Source of the DNA: Echinometra lucunter
Lineage: Eukaryota > Echinodermata > Echinoidea > Camarodonta > Echinometridae
Assembly: GCA_029962745.1 (NCBI GenBank)
Contig: CM057151.1
Span: forward strand, 4,550,970-4,614,969
DNA: 64,000 bases
Reading direction: 5' to 3'
The translations under genes were made by a program, and so were the position numbers. This document shows, piece by piece, positions 12,561-20,922 of the stretch; position 1 is the stretch's first letter; every line of letters starts with the position of its first letter. The notes under the pieces were generated by a model that did not search any database, was not told the DNA's origin, and was given only the letters and a program-made list of their open reading frames with translations.

Positions 12561-13364
12561 CTAATTCCCTCCTTCCATGTTCTCCTCTGGCATGTCTGGC
12601 AAACTCTCCACGAAGTTTCTCTGTTTTGCTATCGGCAGCCATATTTTGTCGACGAACAATTTCGCAGGTTCAGATCTAGAAAAATAAGCCAGCTTTCCTG
12701 CCTTTCTCGCTGCAAACAGAACCGGCATTTGTGCTTGTCTTGACCTTCTTATGCGCAAGGGAATGTCCTCCCTGATTGACATTTTTGTTCCTTTCAGATT
12801 TTTTGCATTCCGCATGATGTTTTCTCTGTCGGCGTATCGCACGAAACGTGCCTTGATAGGGCGTGGCCTCGATGTCGCTGCAATTCTATGCACCCGCTGG
12901 TACTCTATTCTATTAGCTTCCTCTTCAGTCAGTTTGAGTGCTTTTTGGTAAAAATCCTTCATAACTGCCCTTATGTCTTCACCTTCCTTCTCCGGTAGTC
13001 CCATGAAGATCAGATTCTCTCTTGCCACATACGTAGACAGCTTATCGATTTCCATTTGCAGAGCCGATTCTTTTTCCACCACTTTCGCTTCCATCACCTT
13101 CAGTTTTTCCTTCGTTTCTTCTAACTCTTTACTTTGATAGGCAATGGCTTCTTTCACATCTTTGAATTGTGACTCAATCTGTTTCATCTGTCCTTTCAAA
13201 CTGGCTTCGAAAGATGAAAACTTTTCCTCTAACCTTTCCGTTTGCTGCTCCAGCAGCCTTCGAATGGTGGGAAGCAGACTGACATCAGGGCTCGGCGGGG
13301 AGCCGGCTTCAGCCCGCGGTCTTTTCGAATTTCCTTTCCCACTATTACGTGAAGTACTCGCCAT
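12561..13364 (-). CDS. LINE ORF1 RNA-binding protein (L1 ORF1p-like)
   Basis: A 267-residue protein read from ATG at 13364 (MASTSRNSGKGNSKRPRAEA). The N-terminus is basic and probably disordered. Residues of about 30-115 form a heptad-rich coiled coil (RRLLEQQTERLEEKFSSFEA onward). Then comes the core seen in L1-type ORF1 proteins: VARENLIFMGLPE, the RNA-recognition-like region through HRIAATSRPRPIKARFVRY, and a C-terminal domain with RIRRSRQAQMP. The known role of the family is to trimerise, coat the LINE RNA and act as a nucleic-acid chaperone. The frame is intact. A second frame (12642-12418, starting MAADSKTEK) overlaps the 3' end and looks like a shadow. Confidence 0.85.
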   Translation of the reverse strand: MASTSRNSGKGNSKRPRAEAGSPPSPDVSLLPTIRRLLEQQTERLEEKFSSFEASLKGQMKQIESQFKDVKEAIAYQSKELEETKEKLKVMEAKVVEKESALQMEIDKLSTYVARENLIFMGLPEKEGEDIRAVMKDFYQKALKLTEEEANRIEYQRVHRIAATSRPRPIKARFVRYADRENIMRNAKNLKGTKMSIREDIPLRIRRSRQAQMPVLFAARKAGKLAYFSRSEPAKLFVDKIWLPIAKQRNFVESLPDMPEENMEGGN

Positions 13365-13436
13365 GCTTTATGCACTGGTTGGGAGAGGCTCCAGAAAACA
13401 CGTCTTCACACACCCATAACCAAGACACACAAATAC

Positions 13437-13490
13437 CTATATATATATATATAGGTATTTGTACACACACACACACACACACACACGCAC
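13437..13490. repeat. TA and CA simple repeats at the LINE 5' junction
   Basis: A TA run is flanked by the inverted words AATACC and GGTATT, followed by a CA run (about 13461-13486). This marks the 5' boundary of the LINE. Confidence 0.8.
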
Positions 13491-13590
13491 ACCCTCACTT
13501 ATATACACAAAGGCCTATATCAACGTGAAGCATTTTCAATTTGGGGAAATCACACATCTTGCTAGATTGAGAACCATCCTGCTTTAATTT

Positions 13591-13685
13591 GGCGAGCGAG
13601 CGAAGCGAGCGAGCAAAAAATAACAAATTTCTTGTTATGAGAGAAGGGTTTAGTTATCAAAATACACTATAGGCATATACGATAC

Positions 13686-13722
<37 letters not shown>

Positions 13723-14850
13723 ATATATATATGTGCTTACCTCGCTGCCAAATATGAACGCTATTTTGTCACATCGCTGGTCCATCGTTGCTGCCCCCAA
13801 ACCACTCTGTTTTTTTTAATATTACGAGCGAAGCACACACTGTTTTTGATGGTGGAAGTAGTAACCCCTTTGGCAAATTACACTTTGAGCCCTTGAAACA
13901 TCTACATAATCTATTATATATATAATATATATATATGTGCTTACCTCGCTGCCAAATATGAACGCTATTTTGTCACATCGCTGGTCCATCGTTGCTGCCC
14001 CCAAACCACTCTGTTTTTTTTAATATTACGAGCGAAGCACACACTGTTTTTGATGGTGGAAGTAGTAACCCCTTTGGCAAATTACACTTTGAGCCCTTGA
14101 AACATCTACATAATCTATTCGGTCTCATCTCACCGAATTCGTTTGCTTTTCAAAACCATTAATATTTAACGAGCGAGCGTAGCGAGCGAGGAAAAATATA
14201 CCCTTTTCCATCTGATAGAAGTGTTATTTCGTCATCATAATTTGTATAATAATGTGATAATAATATGATATGCGCTATACAAGAACGGAATATTATTATT
14301 ATCATCATCAGAATATACTATAAACCTGTCATGTCTGTATGATATCTAAAATAATACATCCGATCACCTGTTTTAGCTACCTCGCTTGCAGTCCGAATCC
14401 ATTCTGTTTCTACCATAGCGAGCAAAGTCAACGACCGATCCCAGCAAAAATATATATATTCGTCAAAAAAAAAATTGTCAACCACCTTGCTGCCCAAATA
14501 TAATGATATTTTGGAATCTCACTGCTATAATAAGCTACTTGCTGCCCGAAATCATCTTGTATCTAGCTTTTACCAGCGAGAGTAGCAAGCGAGCTAACGA
14601 AAAATATGTTTTTTTTTTTTTTTTTAAATCTAGGCCGTTCTCTCCTGAAAGTATATCTATTTTCATGTCAACTGGCTGCTCGATATCTTGGAGTGATATC
14701 GTGTTTGGCTATATTACTTCCCATGAGTAGAAGAATAGTATAACATTAGATAGAAACACAAGATGCAAACCGATTTCCTTTCATAAGAATAGTAATTATC
14801 GTCGGTATTGGTTAAGATACTTAAATGCGAGCGAGCGAAGCGAGCGAGCG
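13591..14850. repeat. dispersed GCGAGCGAAGCGAGC motifs inside the hAT-like element
   Basis: Near-palindromic G/C/A motifs occur at 13591-13614, 14171-14190 and 14827-14850, with weaker versions at about 13826, 14030 and 14574. Each is usually followed by an A-rich word such as AAAAAATAAC. The same motif family recurs in the elements at 16020-16609 and 18682-19536. Confidence 0.85.
13722..14120. repeat. 204-bp tandem duplication
   Basis: The segment starting GTGCTTACCTCGCTGCCAAA at 13733 reappears at 13937, a spacing of 204 bp. It continues essentially without mismatch to ACATCTACATAATCTATT in both copies. The junction between copies is a TA-rich run. Identity this high suggests a recent duplication, or an assembly artefact at the TA repeat. 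Confidence 0.9.
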
Positions 14851-15179
14851 CTTCCCAGTGTCCTATTTTCTTTCTTTCTCCTTGTTTTCCGCTTTCATTT
14901 CACTTCCTTCCTTTTCCTTTCTTTTCTCTTTCTTTTTTCTTTTTTCTTTTCTTTTTTTTTTTGGTTCAGAAATTATTGGGGGGGGGGGGCAAAATGATAT
15001 CTTTGCCCCCCCGAAATTTTCTTTGGGGGGGCAACTGCCCCCCCCTGCCCCCCCCCCAGGATCGACGCCTCTGCTATAGGCCAAATCCGAAACATTCATT
15101 TTTAATTTTGCATAACAAATTACACATTGATGCGCAATTTCTTATGATTTTAGATGGTGCAAGTCAAAATGCTTACAGT

Positions 15180-15730
15180 TGCAGACCGCCCGGCCGGCCC
15201 TCAAGGGCAGAAAGGAGATTCTAGATGTCTCCACAGCTAAATCTTGTAATAATGCTTTAATAACCTGTGTGCAAAATCTGATGCTCTTATTACAAAGTAG
15301 ATATAAACTGGGGCTATTTTTCTTTCAAGATATAACCCCCCCCCCTTTTGATCCCCTAAAATAACTTTTCTGAAATATTTCGGCCCTGAAATATTTGAAT
15401 GTGAATTACTGACGTCATATCACCCAAAATTCACTTTTCCTCAGTCGAATTTTGGACAGTACGTGTATGAAAAGTGCCTATGGTGACAAAGATGCCTCCC
15501 AACGGGCCCTCAAGGACAGAATCTGAGATTTCTTCACATCTTAATCTACCTGTGTGCCACATTTGGTGCTTTTATTACAAAATAGATGAAAACTGGGGGC
15601 TATTTTCAAATTGTTTTCAAAATAGTTCCCCTTTTATCAAATTGAGCCCCTAAATTTTTTTCCAAAATATTTCAGCCCTGAAACAATCGAACATAAATTA
15701 CTGATGTCATATTACATAAAATAGACTTTT
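15180..15730. repeat. diverged tandem array B, inverted relative to array A
   Basis: Two units about 320 bp apart start near GGCCCTCAAGG (about 15197 and 15509). They share TTATTACAAARTAGAT, AACTGGGG, GAAATATTTC and ATTACTGAYGTCATATYAC. Read on the opposite strand they match the units at 2400-3240. They lie outside the hAT-like element, which sits between the two arrays. Confidence 0.7.
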
Positions 15731-15733
15731 TGA

Positions 15734-15950
15734 GGAGGCGCTGTGGCTCAGTGGTAGAGCAGTGGTTTCGTAACCGGGAGTACCTGGGTTCGAAACCAAG
15801 CGGATGAGCTAATGCCCTTTGGTAAGGTATTAATCCTCATTACCAAGTCCTTCGGAGGGGACTTAAAGCCGTTGGTCCTCTGGTTGCTTACTGACAAGCA
15901 TACACATGCTTTCTTAGCAGTCAGGTAAAAAATAACCCACCACACTAGAT
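15734..15950 (+). mobile_element. tRNA-derived SINE
   Basis: The head is tRNA-like, with an A-box (TGGCTCAGTGG at 15744) and a B-box (GGTTCGAAACC at 15787), the internal RNA polymerase III promoter elements. It lacks a convincing 3' acceptor stem and runs into a non-tRNA body with AGTCCTTCGGAGGGGACTTA and a pyrimidine/purine-mixed tail. A shared body word is also found in the fragment at 26255-26505. The 3' limit is approximate. Confidence 0.8.
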
Positions 15951-16019
15951 TTTGGATATAGAAAAGGTGCCCCATGGCATGGTCACCATTTTAAAAGATG
16001 GCCTCCACGGCCCTGGGCA

Positions 16020-16609
16020 CAGTGGCGGCACCAGGATTGTTAAGTGGGGGGGGGGGCAAATGGAGGGCAAAAGAAAATGTTGGGGGGCAGGGGCAGTCAA
16101 ATATTTTTTTGCGTGTATGGAAAAATCGAGCGTAAAGCACGAGTTTTAGTCGCCGACGATTTTTTTTTTTCCTCTTACACGCATTTTAATATCAATTTTG
16201 CGAGCAAGCGAAGTGAGCGAACAAAAAATAACCACTTTTTTGTTTTTAATCGCATTTTCGAATAAATATTCTGAAATATGACGAGCGAGCAAAGCGAGCG
16301 AGCCAAAAATGGCCACTTTTCTTGTTTTTAATTGCATTTTAGAAAAGAAATTATAAAATATAACGAGCGAGCGAAGCGAGCGTGCCAAAAATAACCACTT
16401 TTTTTTTTTTTCAATCGCATTTTCAAATAGAAATTCTAAAATATGATGGTTGTTTATGATAGATGACAACATCTACTTATTTACAAATTACTGTATTATT
16501 TTTCTTTTCAGTCCTCAAAATTTCTGGGGGGCAACTGGGGGGGCAAAGCTTCTGAGTGGGGGGGGGGGCAAATGCCCCCCCCCCATGCCCCCCCTTGGTG
16601 CCGCCACTG
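16020..16609. mobile_element. short inverted-repeat element (MITE) with three internal 80-bp repeats
   Basis: It begins CAGTGGCGGCACCA at 16020 and ends with the reverse complement TGGTGCCGCCACTG at 16609, with poly(G)/poly(C) just inside both ends. Positions 16196-16443 hold three tandem copies of about 80 bp. Each has a CGAGCGAAGCGAGCG-type motif followed by an AAAAATAACCACTTTT-type word and an ATCGCATTTT-type word. Termini starting CAG resemble hAT elements, but the flanking 8-mers (CCTGGGCA and GGAAAGTG) do not match, so no target duplication is preserved. Confidence 0.8.
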
Positions 16610-17972
16610 GGAAAGTGTCAAATTGCTGGTTTCAGTATGGTAAAATTTTACTATTTTTCACAAATTAAAACTGCTATCATGAGACATATGCAAATTTCTG
16701 GACACAGTTAGGCTTTTGTATTCATATTTTATAATCTGTTCAATTTTCTCTTTGTTAATTCAAATGAAAAGTGAAATATCAACGATATTTCATTTGTGAA
16801 AAAATTCACTATATACTCAAGCTTTCTCATGACGTTTGCGGCATCGAACCTCGGACATCAAAGGCAACAGCACACCTGTTGTTGTTGTGGAATTGGGTTT
16901 TTACAGATGTGTATTAATCAGATATGATTATTTACGTCCGGGACCGACCTTTTACGTCACCATCCAAAATACGTGACTTCGGACTCGAATCCGGGTCCTA
17001 TAAGTCTGAATCAGTTTATAGCTTCCACTATTGGCTGGATATACAGGTGCACGCCGCAACGCCTAGTCTGCCGACCTATGTTATAAGGGGGGGGGGGGGC
17101 GGGAGGGGGCCTTAATAATGACAATATTTGTAAAATGATAGCTATAACACATATTAATTTTTTTTTTGATGATTTAGGTTTACAGACAAGGGACTGCAAT
17201 TTGTGAATTTTATGACTGAATCAGAAGACGAAAATATCATTGATCAGTTTTTAAAGTTTTAAACATACGAGGTGAATTTTGGAGGCCTCATTGGTTTTGT
17301 TTTGAAAGCATCCCTTTCCTTGCAATTTGTCATCCGTAACATTCAAATATCATGTTTTTTCATATTTTTAGTAATCGTTATGCTAATGTACTGTAAACAA
17401 ATATATTCATATCCCGGGATTCATATGCCATATGAATGACGTTTTCTATACAATCGAGCAAATACAGTCTACAGGGGCGAACTCGTTATCCGTCGAATAC
17501 CATCAGGGCGAGGCGAGCTTGCATGCATGTAAAGCTAGCTACATGTACATGCGGATATGATAGGGTCTATTATTTGCATGCATATATGCTGCTCTGATCC
17601 TACACGCTTTACCCTTGTCTGTAGCTGACGCAAACTTTCCTGCGGCTCAGGTCGGCTTTTCGTCTAATTCTTATCCTTCGAAGGTGAAAAGTACTAGTAA
17701 TTAAAGTTGGTTATGTGTATGTGGCAGACCCTTTCATTCCCCCCCTTTCAGTCTAACTGTTAGCATGGTTAGAACTATCGATTTGGGGAACCTAAATTGT
17801 GTTGACATGGTTGAGAAGTGGGGAACGGCGTTTTGAATAGCGAAACACGTGTGGCTGTATACACTGCCAAACTAATTGCTGACGGAAACCGAAATATTTA
17901 TTGACTTAGTCTAGATCTATATAATAGAGAAGAAAAGTTTTGATTTTACTTACCAGTATTGTTCCTGAGGAT
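16610..17972. other. non-coding, no gene seen
   Basis: Mixed AT-rich sequence with a poly(G) tract near 17088. The only recognisable item is a 24-bp piece at 17845-17868 (see separate entry). Short frames show no protein-like composition or splice context. Confidence 0.5.
17845..17868 (-). mobile_element. isolated terminal fragment of the foldback element
   Basis: The sequence ending GTGGCTGTATACACTGCC matches the right terminus of the element at 18012-18571 with one change in the CACACG region. Only about 24 bp are present, so it is a remnant or a solo end. Confidence 0.6.
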
Positions 17973-18011
17973 CTCAATTTGGTAATCCTGGGTTTTAGGG
18001 GTTTAAATTAT

Positions 18012-18571
18012 GGCAGTGTATACAGCCACACGCGTGTGTCTTTACCTTACGGCCACACGCGTGTGGTCGTATCCACAGCATCGATATGAGGATACAGCCA
18101 CACTTGTCTGAATTCCCACTTGAAGTCTGTGCCGCGACAGCTATCGCTAGTACGCACTGCACTGCACAAGCGATGTGTATTCATGCGATGGTATGTGTTG
18201 CGACTTGCAAAACTTGGATCGTAACGAAGGTTTTATATCTCGATTTCACTTATTATACAAAAAATATTTTCACTTCATTCTCACCTGGTCAGCAAGCAGG
18301 TGACAATATAGTACAATATTGTTTGTATTTCAGTGAATTTCAAGAGATAAAACCTTCGTGACGATCCAAGTTTTGGGGTTTGGCAACACACTTTCGCATT
18401 TACACATCGCTTGTGCAGTGCATACATACACACTAGCGATAGCTGTAGCGGCGCAGAGTATAAGTGGGAATTCAGTTGAGTGTGGCTGTATCCTCATGTC
18501 GATGCTGTGGATACAACCACACGCGTGTGGCCGTAAGGTAAAGACACACGCGTGTGGCTGTATACACTGCC
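18012..18571. mobile_element. foldback element, nearly all inverted repeat
   Basis: The left arm (18012 to about 18256) and right arm (about 18330-18571) are reverse complements with scattered mismatches, leaving a spacer of about 75 bp. The terminus is GGCAGTGTATACAGCCACAC, and each arm contains CCACACGCGTGTGG palindromes. TAT flanks both ends. The unbroken right arm of the outer element gives an approximate empty site, supporting a real insertion. Three-bp duplications fit PIF/Harbinger-type insertion, but the TAT sequence is not the usual TWA. Confidence 0.85.
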
Positions 18572-18636
18572 TATGGCACTTACATTTGACTGATAACTTC
18601 AGCACACCTCTCCAGGAGCCTTCAGGCTAATTGTGT

Positions 18637-18681
18637 ACCCTAACCCTGACCCTAAACCTAACCCTAACCCTTACCCTAACC
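18637..18681. repeat. degenerate telomere-like CCCTAA repeats, left block
   Basis: About seven hexamers of CCCTAA with variants (CCCTGA, CCCTTA). They resume in the same phase at 19537 after the inserted element. This is an interstitial repeat inside a transposon, not a chromosome end. Confidence 0.85.
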
Positions 18682-19536
18682 CAGGGCTGCCAACATCGGA
18701 TAATAGTTGAGAGTGAGATTATACGAGAAGCGAAGTGCGAGGGAGCGAAGCGACCAAGCCCGACTGAGCGAAGCGAGGGAGTGGGGGAGGATGTGGGAGG
18801 GGGGGCGACCCCCTCCCACGGTTTGGAGCTTTTTTATTTTTCAAGGTGAAATTGTGAGATCTGTTGCATACTTTATAGAGTATTTCAACATACCTAAAGG
18901 CATTATGAAGAGAGAAAATTATACAATTTTACATGCAAAGAAAATGATATAACACGGAATGCCCACTTGTTGAAAAATGCCAACCATGTCTTTATTTGGT
19001 TCCCTTCTCTGTTTGACCCAGGTTTTGGATGTAGGTACTCTTGGGTGCAGATGATGGGAAGATGCAACAAGCAAGCATCCAAACAGAGAATTTATTGTAT
19101 CAAGCCTCCTCTGTTGCCATCTTCATTGTCATTATGGCTGAAAGTGTTCCATATAAACATAAAGAATTCATGTGTTGTGCGTATACGGTATGGTACGGGC
19201 TGGTCATGTCAGGGTATCGATGCATATAATATAGCCCAGCCCCGCTAGGATCAGATCCTTCCACAGAGATCCTGTAAATTAATCTCTATCTTACATAAGC
19301 ACGCGCTCGAAATGAGATCGAGAGTTTTCAACAAAAGGCGGGAAAACTTTCACAAGTTTTTCAGTGCTTCCTAAATTCTTGAGTTGGTCGCCATTTTATT
19401 GAAATCTATCTTTTTTTATTACTATATTTAGTTATTTCAGATTCGTGCGTGAGAAATTTCATGATTAGCGTGAGAGCGTGAGAAATGGGTGAAATGCGTG
19501 AGTCTCACGCTCAATGCGTGAGTGTTGGCAGCCCTG
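18682..19536. mobile_element. 855-bp inverted-repeat element inside the CCCTAA array
   Basis: It starts CAGGGCTGCCAACA at 18682 and ends with the reverse complement at 19536. The host array reads in perfect CCCTAA phase across the insertion. That fits a 6-bp (or no) duplication and does not show the 8 bp expected of hAT. Near the left end it has GCGAAGCG-type motifs (18727-18780) and near the right end a set of GCGTGAG words. No transposase is seen. Confidence 0.75.
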
Positions 19537-19635
19537 CTAACCCTAACCCTAATCCTTACCCTGACCCTAACTCTAATCCTAATACTAATCCCAATCCTAA
19601 CCATCATGACCATAATCCTAACCATAATCATGATA
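19537..19635. repeat. degenerate telomere-like CCCTAA repeats, right block
   Basis: CTAACCCTAACCCTAATCC and increasingly degenerate copies run into AACCATAATC words. This continues the core of the outer element. Confidence 0.8.
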
Positions 19636-19732
19636 ATCCATACATGACAGTCTGAAGCGGTGTGCTGAAGTTAGCAGTCAAATGTAAGTGCAAATAATTT
19701 ATACCCCTAAAACCCAGGATTACCCTCAATTT

Positions 19733-20570
19733 TTCCCTTTCTGCTTCATATCTGATGAATGAACTGAAAATGGTGAATTTTAAGAAGAAAACTGACGCTT
19801 ATCAGACTCGTAGGTCGACAGCGTTCCGTCGAGTAAACAATACTAGAAAAGCATGCTATGTAGTTTGGGTACAGAATTGTCACTTGTGTGGGACGAGGTC
19901 AATTCATTGACCGTGTACACGGGATGAGTGCCTTCACGCAGGCATCAACAGTGATCAATGTTGAGATCAAGACCTTACTGCGGCAGACCGACTCCAGGGA
20001 CGTCCAGCGTTTTTACCCCCTATTTGTACATAGCAAGCATCTTGGCACTTCAAAAGTATAACAACCCCTGGAAAATCACCATGGGCCAATGACACCACCA
20101 GCCTTGTATGTAACTATTGGCTGTGGTCATCACGAACCCAACTGACACTTGGACTAAAAATTGGATGTACGAAAACCGAAATTTAGATCTAAATCTAGGG
20201 TAGCGAGAAAAACTCATTGCTTGTTTTACGTTTCCCCGGCATCCATTGAAATGCAGATAGAAAGTGGCGACTAACTTGTGCATACGCATCTATGCGCGAC
20301 TAGATGCGAGCGATCTTGCAGACGTTTTCAAAAAATTCACAGCAATTCACGGCAATTCATTTTCCTGAAATTCACGGTGAGATTTACCGTGAATGCACTA
20401 AAGAAGAAATGTAGAATTTCACCTACCAGCAAATTTTGTTGGGTCTTGCTTTGCATTCTCGTGCCCTCCTGTTATGAACGTGCTCGAAATATTGAATTTA
20501 GAGCATTATTATTCGGTTATGAATATATTTAATGTTAAACACATGTTAATTTCTTTTATTTTTATTGCAG
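19733..20570. other. upstream region of the zinc-finger gene, first exon not identified
   Basis: About 840 bases with no confident exon. The first recognised coding exon is preceded by a splice acceptor at 20570, so at least one 5' (probably untranslated) exon must lie in or upstream of this region. No TATA box or CpG-rich promoter stands out. Confidence 0.4.
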
Positions 20571-20922
20571 AAACACTTGGTCAATATGTATTCGAAATAT
20601 GACCGGAACAGTTCAAGAGAAAGGCAGAGTGACCGTGGAAGATACAGCCAATCGTCAGGTAGTATTCTTGGCGAAGCCCCTTTTACTGGTCGTTTAGACG
20701 ATTCTGGCTCATTCCGCTCAAGAGATATTAGCCAGCATGGATCTGGCAGCTCTCAGAGATCCAACTATATGACTGGCAACACTTTCAGTAATGTTGATCT
20801 GAGTGGTAGTAGTGAGCGAAACTCATCAAGAAGGGACCGTGATGATGACCGCTATGACACTCCTTTTCTGTCCAGGTCATTTGACAAGAGAGAGGATGTC
20901 TATTCTGACAGATCATCTTATG
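20571..20922 (+). CDS. zinc-finger gene exon 1: Ser/Arg/Asp-rich N-terminus
   Basis: The acceptor TTTTTATTGCAG precedes 20571 and the donor GTAAGT starts at 20923. The frame opens at ATG 20586 (MYSKYDRNSSRERQSDRGRY) and stays hydrophilic throughout, consistent with a disordered region. It ends in phase 1. Confidence 0.8.

Larger units (their letters stand above)
4855..13440 (-). mobile_element. Tx1/L1-like non-LTR retrotransposon (LINE), near full length
   Basis: The element runs on the minus strand. It begins near 13440, followed by a short 5' leader, ORF1 (13364-12561), a spacer of about 3.5 kb, ORF2 (9003-5204), a 3' UTR, a poly(A) signal (AATAAA on the minus strand at 4887-4882) and a 17-nt poly(A) tail at 4871-4855. 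An ORF1 with a coiled coil plus RNA-binding domain, followed by an APE-type endonuclease/reverse transcriptase ORF2, is the L1/Tx1 plan. The 5' end is set by the switch to TA/CA simple sequence and is accurate to perhaps 20 bp. It lies inside the hAT-like element at 4706-15073, so it inserted later. Both flanks are TA-rich, so an exact target duplication cannot be read. Confidence 0.88.
4706..15073. mobile_element. hAT-like DNA transposon interrupted by a LINE
   Basis: The left end reads CAGAGGCGTCGATCC from 4706, and its reverse complement closes the element at 15073. Both ends are flanked by the identical 8-bp sequence CTATAGGC (4698-4705 and 15074-15081), which is a perfect target-site duplication. 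An 8-bp duplication and termini starting CAG are typical of the hAT superfamily. No transposase is visible, so this is a non-autonomous or decayed copy. The LINE at about 4855-13440 sits inside it. Without the LINE the element would be about 1.8 kb, with poly(G) tracts near both ends and GCGAGCGAAGCGAGC motifs on the right side. Its boundaries are seen directly; the superfamily call is inference. Confidence 0.85.
17981..19724. mobile_element. outer DNA element with 8-bp target duplication and telomere-like core
   Basis: The left terminus GGTAATCCTGGGTTTTAGGG (17981) is matched by its reverse complement ending at 19724. Homology continues inward across GCACTTACATTTGACTG and AACTTCAGCACACC on both sides. 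The flanks carry an identical 8-bp CTCAATTT (17973-17980 and 19725-19732). The interior is a degenerate CCCTAA array. Two other elements (18012-18571 and 18682-19536) interrupt it. No transposase is present. An 8-bp duplication fits hAT, Merlin or P superfamilies, and the GG terminus is not the usual hAT end, so I leave the family open. Confidence 0.85.

Noticed and set aside
12418..12642. Separate gene overlapping LINE ORF1
   Set aside because: It is in another frame over the ORF1 3' end and ends in a poly(Q/K) run; most likely a shadow frame.
15734..15806. Functional tRNA gene
   Set aside because: It has A and B boxes, but the acceptor stem does not close and the sequence continues into a SINE body.
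18086..18630. Several open frames of about 90 codons on both strands
   Set aside because: They are mirror-image products of the foldback element arms.
18637..18681. Chromosome end or ancient fusion point
   Set aside because: The CCCTAA repeats are degenerate and enclosed in an element with its own target duplication.
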